Shown: one piece after another, positions 46,025 through 56,533 of the stretch
How positions within the stretch are numbered: the first letter of the stretch is position 1
How the letters are laid out: each line of letters begins with the position of its first letter
NCBI GenBank assembly: GCA_028714375.1
Contig: JAQTMK010000001.1
Coordinates: 52,729 to 116,728 of the forward strand
Direction of reading: 5' to 3'
DNA from: Candidatus Nanoarchaeia archaeon
GTDB lineage: Archaea; Nanobdellota; Nanobdellia; SCGC-AAA011-G17; JACPNG01
DNA length: 64,000 bases
Position numbers and translations under genes: made by a program
Notes under the pieces: model-generated
The model's input: the letters and a program-made list of their open reading frames with translations, nothing else
Told to the model about the DNA's origin: nothing
The model's database searches: none

Positions 46025-46402
46025 TTATTGCAGTATAGCCTGTATACCCGCATCCTGACCAGGTCTGTTAGTTACCTTTGCTTTACCTTTATCAGTTTCA
46101 ATTATAGTCCCTTTTGTTATAATGTTTCTTCTTGCATAGTTCCTGTTTGCAGGGTTTTCAACAACAGCAATTATTTTTGCCTTGATATGTTTTTTTGTTT
46201 TAGGATCATAAATGTTTGCAGTTTCTTCAAAGAATGTTTTAATCTTGGAATTTGCTCCAATAACTCTTATCTTAGTGATTTTTCTTTTAGCAATTCTTGT
46301 AAGAGTGGGTAATCTTCCTAATTCTCCTAACTTCTTCTTTCTCCAGGTTCTGTATTTTCCACCTGTTGCCTTTCTTTTTGATTTTCTTTGTGAAATTGCC
46401 AT
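46025..46402 (-). CDS. rps8e: ribosomal protein eS8
   Basis: SQRKSKRKATGGKYRTWRKKKLGELGR...ITKGTIIETDKGKAKVTNRPGQDA. Confidence 0.95.
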   Translation of the reverse strand: MAISQRKSKRKATGGKYRTWRKKKLGELGRLPTLTRIAKRKITKIRVIGANSKIKTFFEETANIYDPKTKKHIKAKIIAVVENPANRNYARRNIITKGTIIETDKGKAKVTNRPGQDAGIQAILQ

Positions 46403-46492
46403 AGAAACTTTTTAAAAATAATCCATTTATAAACTTTCCTATTGATATTGATTAGAAACCTTTAAATACTATCCACTTAACTAAAAAATAAA

Positions 46493-46723
46493 ATGGAATC
46501 AGAAAACAGACCTTTGGATGCATTGAATCAATCTCGTGGAAAAAGAATAATGGTTGAGTTAAAGAACCAGAAACAATTTATTGGTAAACTTAAAGCATTT
46601 GACATTCACATTAATGTTGTTTTGGATGATACAGAGGAACTTGAAAACGGAGAAGTAAAAAGAAGATTAGGAACTGTTTTCTTAAGAGGCGATACAATCA
46701 TCTTAATTTCTCCAGCACACTAA
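46493..46723 (+). CDS. LSm/Sm-like protein
   Basis: RPLDALNQSRGKRIMVELKNQKQFIGKLKAFDIHINVVLDDTEEL...FLRGDTIILISP. Confidence 0.95.
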   Translation: MESENRPLDALNQSRGKRIMVELKNQKQFIGKLKAFDIHINVVLDDTEELENGEVKRRLGTVFLRGDTIILISPAH

Positions 46724-46724
46724 A

Positions 46725-46898
46725 ATGGTAAAGGGAACTCACTCTATGGGTTTAAAGTCTGGTAAAAAAAACTTTATCAGATGCAGAAGATGTGGTAAAA
46801 AGACCTATCATATTAAAGATAAAAAATGTGCAAGTTGTGGTTTTGGAAAGACTTCTAAATTAAGAACTTACAAGTGGAAAAGAGCAAGTAAGAGATAA
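46725..46898 (+). CDS. rpl37e: ribosomal protein eL37 (not in ORF track)
   Basis: MVKGTHSMGLKSGKKNFIRCRRCGKKTYHIKDKKCASCGFGKTSKLRTYKWKRASKR. Confidence 0.94.
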   Translation: MVKGTHSMGLKSGKKNFIRCRRCGKKTYHIKDKKCASCGFGKTSKLRTYKWKRASKR

Positions 46899-46934
46899 AA
46901 AGATTTATATATTAAATTTAGTTTTTAAATCTTA

Positions 46935-47861
46935 ATGAGTACAACATTATCCAGGTCTGCAAAAGCCAAAATAAAAAAGAATATTAAATCTCAAATAGAT
47001 TATGCAACTAATGCTGATTATTCAAACCGCGAAATAGGCGGGTTGGTTAATAAATACATTAATGACAGACTTCTAAAAGGGGATATCCCCGACACTAATG
47101 AGATTTCAGATTATGTAATTAGAGAGTTTGAAAAACATCCAACAAGATATATGAATCTTCCAACCCATGGAGAGACTCCATTTTATGCAACTCCAAAACC
47201 ACCAAGAGGGATGTTTGGAAAATTAGCATATTGGATTGGAGGTAAAGCTCTAAAAGGAGAAAGAGGCCAACTGGCTGTAAAAGGATATCATTTTGTAAAA
47301 GGACACCTTCCTGCAGCAAAATATTCAGACCAGCTTAAAAATATAGAAAAAAATTCATTAAAAGTATATCAAAAATATAAAGGTACATTAGAAAAAAGAG
47401 AAGAAGATTTAATTTCCAAAAAAGAAAAAATTGAAGCTAAGGATCCAGAAAACCCATATCTTTCAAGAATTGAAAAAGATTTAGATAAAATTGAAAAAAA
47501 TATAGATAATATCACTAAAGTCATCTACAAGATTGAAGATCATGAGATTTTAGAAAATATTGCTACTTATGGAAGAATGGGAACTGCTCATAAAGCAAAG
47601 AGAGGAATCACAAAATTAGGAAAGGAAACAAAACAAAGAACTAAAAGTCTTGTTGAAATTATTAACAGTGGTATGGCATCAGCAATTCTTTTCTGGATTG
47701 CAGGAGCAATATCTGTAACATATTCAACAAATACAACCATAACAGGAGCAGTTATTTTAAGCTCATACTCATTCAGTCCAAACAGATTATTGTTTGTTGC
47801 AGGATGTTTATGTTTGATTGTAGGAACAGCAATATTTTTGCACAGCAAAAATAAAAGATAG
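46935..47861 (+). CDS. membrane protein with long coiled-coil and two C-terminal TM helices
   Basis: 308 aa. Confidence 0.65.
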   Translation: MSTTLSRSAKAKIKKNIKSQIDYATNADYSNREIGGLVNKYINDRLLKGDIPDTNEISDYVIREFEKHPTRYMNLPTHGETPFYATPKPPRGMFGKLAYWIGGKALKGERGQLAVKGYHFVKGHLPAAKYSDQLKNIEKNSLKVYQKYKGTLEKREEDLISKKEKIEAKDPENPYLSRIEKDLDKIEKNIDNITKVIYKIEDHEILENIATYGRMGTAHKAKRGITKLGKETKQRTKSLVEIINSGMASAILFWIAGAISVTYSTNTTITGAVILSSYSFSPNRLLFVAGCLCLIVGTAIFLHSKNKR

Positions 47862-47896
47862 TTTTATAAGGTATTTCTATTAAATTTTTCTTATAC

Positions 47897-47980
47897 GCGG
47901 ACGTGCCGGAGTGGTCAAACGGAATGGGTTTAGGCCCCATTGGCTTAGTGCCTGCGCAGGTTCGAACCCTGTCGTCCGCA
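47897..47980 (+). tRNA. tRNA-Leu (TAG)
   Basis: GCGGACG/CGTCCGC acceptor, long variable arm, loop TTTAGGC. Confidence 0.93.
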
Positions 47981-47984
47981 GAAA

Positions 47985-50900
47985 TTATTCACAATCACAC
48001 TTATTCTTTCCATTTATTATAGAACACGAACATGTATCACAAGAACCATAATTAACCCATCCATACCAACTTAATTTTTTGTTTGCACTTACTAGACTAT
48101 CAATCCATAAACAAGTTTCCTTATAGATTTCACCATTTTTTGAAACACATCTTTCTTCTTCATGATCAGTTTCATAATAACAAGCATCTTCATTACCTAA
48201 CAAATAATTTCCATGGTAAACTCTTACAACAATCACATTTTTAGTTAAATCTTCTGAAGGACGAGTAAATGCAAACGCAGATAGTTCATTGTAATTCAGA
48301 CTTATTGAGTAACTTTCCCTTGCTGCACTAATATCAACTTCTTTAACATCAAATCTATCTCCAGTAATTCCATTAGCATCAATAATAAATAATATTTTCT
48401 TATAATTATTATTTATGAACTCCCCAGGATTGACTATCTTAAGCTGTAATCCAATTCCGGGATCAACAGTTGCGAAAGTACTCAAATCCAAATCATCATT
48501 ATTTGAAATTAATAAAATCTTAGATGCATCACTACTAACACAAACATTTTCTTCATCTATTTGATTATCACAATCATTATCAATCTTATCGCATACTTCT
48601 TCTTTAACAACACATGAATTGGGCTTTTCAGTAGAAGACTTTTCTTCAGCAGTCTCAGTTGAAGTTACTGTTGTTTCAGTTTTAGTTTTCTTTGCCATCT
48701 CTAAATAAAATAATCCAAACTGATAATGAGCCTCTGCAGAATAGTAATTTGTAGTGAGTTCATTATAAGCTTTAACTTTCTCATCATAACCCATCTCTTT
48801 AGTGATAGTGCCTAATCCTTCGCTGACTAATTTTTTCTCTTCTTCACTAAGTGTTGTTGATAAGCCAGCATTGGAATTTAGAGCAGTATAGTAAGCTTTT
48901 TGTTTAGCACTCAGTTCAGCTGAAACATTTTGGTAATTTTCATAATCTTTAATTTCAAATGTTCTTGTATCTAACCAGCATGAACCCAAACTTATTCCAT
49001 CGCTGTCTTTTCCGCAAGTACCAACAACAGTCCAATAAACATCTTTCAAACCAGTATTAGGATCTGAAGTGCTGCAAATTCTTTTAATGCTGTTGGTTGC
49101 ACTTATTGAAACAGGACTTAATGAATTTAAACTATTGAGGGTAGTCGTCCCTACAGTGGTTTCAGGAACGCATTCTTCTGCACTATCAATTTCTTTCAAA
49201 GCATCTGAAGCAGTAGAATCATCTTTGATTTTATTAATTAAATATTCACTTGAAACCTGTCCAAATCCACACTGAACATTGTCATTAACTTCAATACATA
49301 ATTCGTTGAATCCGTCTTTGGCAATACAATTAATGTTTGCGTCAATGTACTGGTTGTCTGAAATGCTTGCTTTTGAAGCATCTCCGCATTTATTCTGATT
49401 TCCAAAAGTAACATAATATGCTTCATTGTAATCATTAACCATATAAACTCTGTAAGTTCCTTTCTGTCCGCTTATTGTTGTTTGGTTTGCTCCTGCATAA
49501 ATGTTAAAGTAAACATTATACAAAGAAGCACCATATTGCGCTGCATAAGGTTCAACAGAAATATATCCCATGAATTGTGCAGGTTTGCTGGTCTGTGTAA
49601 ATCTATCCATAAAGTCTCCTATGCTTGGTATACTTCCTGATACAACCCCATTACAGACTTCCTCATCTATCTTGGTTAGAACACTTGCCTGATAATTTTT
49701 ATCAGTAACCTGGCCATACTCACTTACAAATGCGTTGATCGAATCTCCAACATTATCTAGATTGTCTTTAAAGTTAAAGTATTCTGCTCCTCCTTCTGCT
49801 AAACTTAAACTTCCGCCACCAAATATAAATTCTTTTAGTACACTAACAATACCTTTTAATTCACCCCATGCCATTTTACAGAAGTAAACAGATTTTGTTT
49901 TATCACAAATACCGATGCTTTTTCCCTGATCTCTGTTAGCAATCAAACAGGATTTATATCCTTCAAGTATTTTTTGATAATAGGTCATACTTGCAGATAC
50001 CCCAGATATACATAATGGAATTACATCTCCAGAACCCTGCGGCAAGAAAATAGAGCCTGTTAATCCAGATCCGATTACGTTTTCAACATACCATCTTCCA
50101 CCAAGATTAAATCTTGAACTTGGGCACATTACAGGGTCACAGACATTGAATAATAATTTACAGTCACTTGGACTCATCACGTCTGTACAGCTTCCTTTTG
50201 CACTGTTAATATCCTGATTTGCTTTTGAATAACTGCATGTATATTTTTTACCTTCTGCAGTTACCTGAGCTCCTTCTGAGGTACATTTTGATGCTAATGC
50301 TTTATTTATTGAAGTCATATATTTTTTTAAATCTGCAGAATTTTGTGGAAGTTTTAACTCACTGTATTGTGTTACATACGTATCATCTGAATCACATAAT
50401 AATCCATTTTTACCAACATTCATTAAATTAAATTCTTTAACTTCACCTGTGGAATAATACTCTAAAATCTTAAAGTAGTTTCCGTCTTTGTAAGGCAAAC
50501 AATAAGGTTTTCCATCAGGATAGTAATAAGCCAATGCGCTAGCTGCATAATCTTTATTTAATTCTTTGTTTGCAGATTCTGTTGAATAATAAATTTTTTC
50601 TACATTGGTTGGAAGAGACTTTTCTTGTTTGTTGTTTGAGAATTCACAGGCTCCATTACAAGTAACATATAATGTTGTTGCACCAAGTCCTTGTAATGTA
50701 GAGTAATCTTTGTATGTTTTATCAACATTAATTTGGGTAGTAGTTTCACTTTTCAGACTATTTTCATCATATCCCAAGAAAACCGTAGTCCCAGCTACTG
50801 AAGATACTTTAATAATTTTTTTATCTTTAAACTCATCAAGAGTTTTAAGTTTGGTTATAACATCGCTGTAAACAGTCTCCTGTTTGGAACTTAAGATATT

Positions 50901-53900
50901 CTGGGCTAAAGAACTAATCTGATCATCTTTTATGTCCTGTCCATTCAAGGTTTCTTTTAGTTCTGAAACTAAGACATTTTTTTCTGTCCATGCTTTTTCT
51001 ATTTCTTCTTTTCTTGAATTAATATTCTCTGTAAGTTTTGTATTTCCCCCAGACATAGCGTCTAAATACATATATTCTTTCAGTGTTTCTGAGTCAACAA
51101 CCAAATTAGCATTATCAATGTTAAGACTTTTAACAATGTCTGTATAATAACTTGTTTTAGTTATATCTCCTTTAAAGTCTTTAATTTCCTCATTCCATTG
51201 TGTGGTTAATTTGTCATACTCATCTACTGCTTTATCAATTAAATCAGCGTTTTCCATAATGCAATCATCATAACTATCGTAGGTAAGTTTAACTTTGCTT
51301 TGTGTTCCAGCCTGGCTGCTTGCACCCAAACAATAATTCTTGATACCTTTGACTTCACCTAAACCATTCATAATGGCCTGTCTTGCTCCAGCCTGACTTC
51401 CAAATAAGAAATTCTTGGCAGTGATGAATGCAAATGTATACCCGCACATATCCTTCCATTTTTCAGTTGTAGTATCAAAGAAATTAACAATACCATTTAA
51501 TGATTCTATTGTTTTGTTTAAACTTTTTATTTTTTCATCTAATTCTTCAGTTGTATAGTTTGTTAGAAGATCAGATCTTTTTTCAATTGGAATTACAACA
51601 GAGAAATCGCTGACACTGAAAACATTTTCTCTTCCAGGAATTACTGAGACTCTGATTAGTTTATCAACATCAATTTTTTCAAGGGTTAATTTATTTTCTT
51701 TTTTATTATTTCCCTCACCTTGAGAGTAAATAAATGTCTTCCCAAGTTTGATTGTCTCCTGATCAACTTTTGTATATTCTGGAAGTACATAGCCTGTCTC
51801 TCTATTTTTAATTGCTAATATTATTGCAACTACCCCGGGTCTAGAATCTTTTGCAGTTGCACTAAACTCTCCATCTTTAATATAAAATCCAGATTCGTAA
51901 TTTGAAGTTCCAGACCATGTGTAAGCACTTGGAACTCCCTTGGATCTATATCCAGGTCCATTGTAAAGTTCTGCAAAAGCAGCCATCTGTGCAACATCTG
52001 CATCAGTTGTAATAGTTGATGCTTTTTCTTTTCCAAGTTCAATTGCATCAGTTGCAGCCTCAACCCAATCATTAAATAAAATCCCTTTTGGAACCTTTGT
52101 AGTTACTGTTCCTAGTTTTTCTCCATTATGCAAGTATGTGTTAAAATTAAGACTAGATTCCCTATAATGAATCGCAGCAATTAATTCCCATGGAACATTT
52201 GTCTTTTCTGCAACTTCCTGATATTTCTTTTTATTCTGGATGATTGTGCTTAATGAAGTTTCATCAATAGATTCAGTAATTTTAAATGAGGGGTTATTCA
52301 AAACTTTTTGGTTTTCATTTGTAATAGAATCAAAACTTCTGATTTTTTCATTTACGATTGGAAGTTCTTGGGTTTCTTCAGCAGCAAGCTTGTTTGTAGA
52401 AATAATAATTTCTTCTTCATCAACATCAGTTATGTAATAAGGTGTACCTTCAATTTTACTGCCCAGATTAAGATTTTTTTGATAAGCTCCGTTTAAACTA
52501 ATCGTTATCCCCTGACTCTTAGGACTGTATCCTCCAAGTAATCTCACAGAAATTAATTCACCTTCAATATTAACAATTTCAAATGGAGCAGAAGACGATC
52601 CATATTCAATTATTTTGTTTTGTAAATTCTGAAGTGTATTCTCATTAACAATATTTTCAGTCTGATCAATAGCTCTGCTTAATGCTTGGTTTTGAACATC
52701 TGTATCTGTAGAACCACCAAAGATTCCAAGATAAGCATCAATAATTTTAGTATAATATTTATCCCTATTTTCACTTTCAGATTCATAGTTTATTGCAGAT
52801 TTAAATTCATCAATAGCAGCACAATAATAATTTAAAGAGTCGCTGTTTTCTCCAAGATCTTTAATATTAACACCTTCACATGGATCTCCAGTTACATAAT
52901 CAAAAGTACTTTCCTTGTCAGCCTTAATTGTGATATCATCGTTGCCAGGATTTTCTAAAACAACCTTATAATCTTTTCCAAAACTGAAAGGACCAATTTC
53001 AGTCGTATCACCAACACTAATTTCTTTGACTTTTAATCCAGTCTCAAATACCTGTTCATTAACCCCAAAATAACCATCATAAGATTGGCTGTCAGTTAAA
53101 ACTCTAAGTCTTGCTTTTTCCTGACCACCGTTATAAATATTATCCAGTTTAACAACAAAATTACTTGTTGAAGTATAATCATCGATTTTATATCTTTGAC
53201 TCGAAGTTTCACCAACTTTTAAAGTTGTACAAGAACCAATCTGTCTTAATAAAGAATCATAAACACAAATTGTAGCCCTATCTTTTTCTATTTTCTTGGC
53301 TCTGAAATAAGCTTTTCCATAAAGATAAGAGTTTTGTGCTTTAGTATCATAACCTTCAGCAAAACTGGTAACTCCTGCATTACTTCCGCCAAACCAACTT
53401 TTAAATTTGCTCCAGCCTTTGGTAAGGGTATTTCCCAAAGTTCCAGATTCAGTCTTTGAACTTGATGTCCAGATATCATCATTAGATTCTTCCTGTAATA
53501 ATAATTGCTGTGAACCATAAGTTAAAGTTCTGTTTGTACCAAAATAAGTTTTAGCAGTCAGATTCATTTCAATCTCATCAGGCATTTCTGTCTCACCGCC
53601 AATCTGGGCAATTGTGATAACCAAAGTACCAAAATTATCAAGATCAGAATATTCAGTTGCACCAACCAAGGTTGTTATTGGAGTAACTCCAGATGTAAGA
53701 CTTTTTGGAGGTATCCACGTCATAGATTGAATATATTCATTGCTGTCTTTTGTTGAAATCTCAATATTATTTACAGATGGAATTCCAATTGTTGGTTCTC
53801 CGGCACTATAAGTCTGTCCCAAGAAACTTCCTAATGTATTTGCCTTAAGTGTAACAAATACAGGAACATCTCCCTGTTCCAATAAATTACTTGTTAAAAC

Positions 53901-54101
53901 TGTAGGAGAATATGAATCAGCATAAACGCTTATTGCTTCACCAACATTCTCATAGAAATTTAAATTATTAAACACAGTACCTGATGTGGATGTTCTGCTC
54001 GTAACAGTTCTGGAAACACTTGTTTTTGTTCTCTCAGCACCAATAGCAATATTGCTAGATAGGAAAATTACAATCAGCATTAATGCAATTATTTTTTTCA
54101 T
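47985..54101 (-). CDS. giant secreted surface protein (2038 aa) with lysozyme/transglycosylase-like domain
   Basis: signal peptide; VPWELIAAIHYRESSLNFNTYLHNGEKLG...FAELYNGPGYRSKGVPSAYTWSGTSNYESGFYIKDGEF; C-terminal KIDNDCDNQIDEENVC metal-binding-like motif. Confidence 0.8.
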   Translation of the reverse strand: MKKIIALMLIVIFLSSNIAIGAERTKTSVSRTVTSRTSTSGTVFNNLNFYENVGEAISVYADSYSPTVLTSNLLEQGDVPVFVTLKANTLGSFLGQTYSAGEPTIGIPSVNNIEISTKDSNEYIQSMTWIPPKSLTSGVTPITTLVGATEYSDLDNFGTLVITIAQIGGETEMPDEIEMNLTAKTYFGTNRTLTYGSQQLLLQEESNDDIWTSSSKTESGTLGNTLTKGWSKFKSWFGGSNAGVTSFAEGYDTKAQNSYLYGKAYFRAKKIEKDRATICVYDSLLRQIGSCTTLKVGETSSQRYKIDDYTSTSNFVVKLDNIYNGGQEKARLRVLTDSQSYDGYFGVNEQVFETGLKVKEISVGDTTEIGPFSFGKDYKVVLENPGNDDITIKADKESTFDYVTGDPCEGVNIKDLGENSDSLNYYCAAIDEFKSAINYESESENRDKYYTKIIDAYLGIFGGSTDTDVQNQALSRAIDQTENIVNENTLQNLQNKIIEYGSSSAPFEIVNIEGELISVRLLGGYSPKSQGITISLNGAYQKNLNLGSKIEGTPYYITDVDEEEIIISTNKLAAEETQELPIVNEKIRSFDSITNENQKVLNNPSFKITESIDETSLSTIIQNKKKYQEVAEKTNVPWELIAAIHYRESSLNFNTYLHNGEKLGTVTTKVPKGILFNDWVEAATDAIELGKEKASTITTDADVAQMAAFAELYNGPGYRSKGVPSAYTWSGTSNYESGFYIKDGEFSATAKDSRPGVVAIILAIKNRETGYVLPEYTKVDQETIKLGKTFIYSQGEGNNKKENKLTLEKIDVDKLIRVSVIPGRENVFSVSDFSVVIPIEKRSDLLTNYTTEELDEKIKSLNKTIESLNGIVNFFDTTTEKWKDMCGYTFAFITAKNFLFGSQAGARQAIMNGLGEVKGIKNYCLGASSQAGTQSKVKLTYDSYDDCIMENADLIDKAVDEYDKLTTQWNEEIKDFKGDITKTSYYTDIVKSLNIDNANLVVDSETLKEYMYLDAMSGGNTKLTENINSRKEEIEKAWTEKNVLVSELKETLNGQDIKDDQISSLAQNILSSKQETVYSDVITKLKTLDEFKDKKIIKVSSVAGTTVFLGYDENSLKSETTTQINVDKTYKDYSTLQGLGATTLYVTCNGACEFSNNKQEKSLPTNVEKIYYSTESANKELNKDYAASALAYYYPDGKPYCLPYKDGNYFKILEYYSTGEVKEFNLMNVGKNGLLCDSDDTYVTQYSELKLPQNSADLKKYMTSINKALASKCTSEGAQVTAEGKKYTCSYSKANQDINSAKGSCTDVMSPSDCKLLFNVCDPVMCPSSRFNLGGRWYVENVIGSGLTGSIFLPQGSGDVIPLCISGVSASMTYYQKILEGYKSCLIANRDQGKSIGICDKTKSVYFCKMAWGELKGIVSVLKEFIFGGGSLSLAEGGAEYFNFKDNLDNVGDSINAFVSEYGQVTDKNYQASVLTKIDEEVCNGVVSGSIPSIGDFMDRFTQTSKPAQFMGYISVEPYAAQYGASLYNVYFNIYAGANQTTISGQKGTYRVYMVNDYNEAYYVTFGNQNKCGDASKASISDNQYIDANINCIAKDGFNELCIEVNDNVQCGFGQVSSEYLINKIKDDSTASDALKEIDSAEECVPETTVGTTTLNSLNSLSPVSISATNSIKRICSTSDPNTGLKDVYWTVVGTCGKDSDGISLGSCWLDTRTFEIKDYENYQNVSAELSAKQKAYYTALNSNAGLSTTLSEEEKKLVSEGLGTITKEMGYDEKVKAYNELTTNYYSAEAHYQFGLFYLEMAKKTKTETTVTSTETAEEKSSTEKPNSCVVKEEVCDKIDNDCDNQIDEENVCVSSDASKILLISNNDDLDLSTFATVDPGIGLQLKIVNPGEFINNNYKKILFIIDANGITGDRFDVKEVDISAARESYSISLNYNELSAFAFTRPSEDLTKNVIVVRVYHGNYLLGNEDACYYETDHEEERCVSKNGEIYKETCLWIDSLVSANKKLSWYGWVNYGSCDTCSCSIINGKNKCDCE

Positions 54102-56014
54102 ATTATTTCAGGATATTCAAAGAATATGCTTGTTTCCTCCTCTTCCATTTGAGCAGTCAATAAACTTGGATCCTCAAATACCAAATTTGAATTATCATAC
54201 ATAGTATAGAAAATAATCTTAGTCCCATACTTTAGCTTATCTTCACTGAATTTAAACTTGAAATTGCTTCCGCCAATCAGATTTTGGTCAAACTTCATTT
54301 CAGGTATTTCAACAGTAGTGCATTCTTCATCTGTAACTCCAATAAATCCTAGTATTCCTTTTGGAACTTCTGCGCAGTTTTCAATTTTCTGAGATTTAAC
54401 AGTTATTCCTCTCCCTTCTTTGCTCATAACATAAGATGAAATATCATAAGTTCCAGGCATTAATTTTATTCTTCCGCTTTTTTCTGAAATTAAAGTAGAA
54501 TACTTATCAGAGTTTATTTCAAATATTACCTGCTCACCATCAACCTCTCTTGTTGCACCGGTATTTCTGTTAATTAATTTAATTTCATAAGGAACATCAT
54601 AATAATTTTCAATATTTGCAATAACAGTACTCTGAATGTTAGTTGAAAGATCTACTAATGCCTTTCCATCTTCGTTTTCAGCAACTAATTGTCCATTATA
54701 ACAGGTTGGGAAATATAACTCTCTCTCACCATCAACTTCTCCAAGATAACATGAACTTGTTCCGCATTTGTAAGTAATCTGTGCTTTTGTAAAGTCTCCA
54801 GAATCATAAACTCTTACATCAACTAATTTGTTTAGATTTTCGCAGATAGGATTGTCAATAACAACCGGATCAACATCGATTTCATTTTTCCTTGCCTGAT
54901 TTTTGGCTATTACTACCATATATCCAAAGTTAAACATCTGCCCGTCTTCTTCAAGCATGAACAAAACAGGATATTTTATGTCATATACAAAATTATCATC
55001 ATTTAAACAAAATATCTGGCCCAATAACCCATTGAATATTCCACTATCATAAACCCCTTTGCTAATTAATAATCCATTTTCATTTGGGTTTACATCCATT
55101 TCAAATGGGAAATTATCGCTGAATCTGAGATTTATTGAGACTTCAGGATAATTATTTCTTAACAAATCCCAAACATAGTAGTCGTTTTCTTCATTATAAG
55201 ATGTTCCGCTAATCTTTACTCTCTCAATATTAGTTGAAATTATTTTTTTCAAGGAAGACTCTATATCCTGTTTTAACCATACTCTTCTCTGACAGTTAAT
55301 GTCTTTGTCTGAGAAAGGAAGCTCCTTATAAGAAACTAACATATCAATAGTTTTTTCTTCTAAATAATAATCTTTGTCTTCTGCATCAACAACTTGTCTT
55401 GCAATTTTGTATAATTTTCCTAACTTTGAGTTTATCTCTGCACCAAATGTATCTAAATTAAATTGTTTATCATCTTTCACAATCGTCAAGGGCATGCTTA
55501 ATAATACCCCTGTAGTTTCATCTCCAATATCAACTTTAATTTCTTTTTTACCTTCAGTTATTTTATACTCGCTAAATTGTTTGAAATTATCCAAACAGGA
55601 ATCTAGATTGTCTTCAATATATTTTTCAAGTTCCTGATTCATATATTCTAATGTTGGGTATTGAACTTTATCTACATTGTTTGCCTGCTGATAATACCAG
55701 TAAGGAATTTCTAAATCTCCTATTAGAATTCTATTTGAAAATTTATTTGCATCAGACTCAGGAATTCTGTCTCTCGGAACATTAATATATCCTCCCTGCA
55801 GCCCGATTAAATAACTTGATTCATAACCCAAACCACTTAAACAATCATCCACATAATCTTGTATTTCTTGGACTTCTTCCTCTGTTTTTTCTCCACCAAG
55901 AACTTCTTTGCTCTTATCAAATATAGATTCTCTAAATGCTATAAAGATTGAAATTGTAGCAACTATTAAAATTCCGATAATAATTAACAATGTTACCTGT
56001 CCCCTTTTACTCAT
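54098..56014 (-). CDS. large pilin-like secreted protein (638 aa)
   Basis: MSKRGQVTLLIIIGILIVATISIFIAFRES class III-like N-terminus; overlaps giant gene by ATGA. Confidence 0.75.
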   Translation of the reverse strand: MSKRGQVTLLIIIGILIVATISIFIAFRESIFDKSKEVLGGEKTEEEVQEIQDYVDDCLSGLGYESSYLIGLQGGYINVPRDRIPESDANKFSNRILIGDLEIPYWYYQQANNVDKVQYPTLEYMNQELEKYIEDNLDSCLDNFKQFSEYKITEGKKEIKVDIGDETTGVLLSMPLTIVKDDKQFNLDTFGAEINSKLGKLYKIARQVVDAEDKDYYLEEKTIDMLVSYKELPFSDKDINCQRRVWLKQDIESSLKKIISTNIERVKISGTSYNEENDYYVWDLLRNNYPEVSINLRFSDNFPFEMDVNPNENGLLISKGVYDSGIFNGLLGQIFCLNDDNFVYDIKYPVLFMLEEDGQMFNFGYMVVIAKNQARKNEIDVDPVVIDNPICENLNKLVDVRVYDSGDFTKAQITYKCGTSSCYLGEVDGERELYFPTCYNGQLVAENEDGKALVDLSTNIQSTVIANIENYYDVPYEIKLINRNTGATREVDGEQVIFEINSDKYSTLISEKSGRIKLMPGTYDISSYVMSKEGRGITVKSQKIENCAEVPKGILGFIGVTDEECTTVEIPEMKFDQNLIGGSNFKFKFSEDKLKYGTKIIFYTMYDNSNLVFEDPSLLTAQMEEEETSIFFEYPEII

Positions 56015-56202
56015 TTTAAAATCAAGACTAACTTTGATCCCCCTAATTTTTTTATTTTGACTAATTTTTTCTTTTCCATACTGTCAATTATATCTGCAAC
56101 TGTAGTATTTTTAATACCAAAAAATTTAGCAATCATACTGAAATTAACTAAGTTATCCCTCTTTTTTACAAACTCTAATACTTCTTGTTCTGTTGGTATC
56201 AT
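56011..56202 (-). CDS. small HTH protein
   Basis: 63 aa; NLVNFSMIAKFFGIKNTTVADIIDSMEKKKLV. Confidence 0.65.
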   Translation of the reverse strand: MIPTEQEVLEFVKKRDNLVNFSMIAKFFGIKNTTVADIIDSMEKKKLVKIKKLGGSKLVLILK

Positions 56203-56334
56203 TTAAAGTATTTTAAACCTTTATTTTAGTTAAAAAAGGCTAAAAAAGCTTTATTTAACTTTAAAAGCATTTTAAAACCTTTGATTTTTAATAATTTTAT
56301 AATGTAAAACTAATATATAAAGATTTTGAAAATA

Positions 56335-56407
56335 TGGGCCCGGCCGGAATCGAACCGGCGATCTCTTCCACGTCAAGGAAACGTCATAGCCACTAGACCA
56401 CGGGCCC
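56335..56407 (-). tRNA. tRNA-Val (GAC)
   Basis: GGGCCCG/CGGGCCC acceptor; loop TTGACGT. Confidence 0.92.
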
Positions 56408-56417
56408 AAAAATTTTA

Positions 56418-56491
56418 AGCCTCAGGAGGGATTCGAACCCCCGACCCCTTGATTACAAGTCAAGTGCTCTACCAGGCTGAGCTACTGAGGC
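56418..56491 (-). tRNA. tRNA-Thr (TGT)
   Basis: GCCTCAG/CTGAGGC acceptor; CTTGA-CTTGTAA-TCAAG anticodon arm. Confidence 0.93.
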
Positions 56492-56533
56492 ATAGTCTTA
56501 GGAGAAATAACGTTTTTAAAAAGATTTCCTTTA

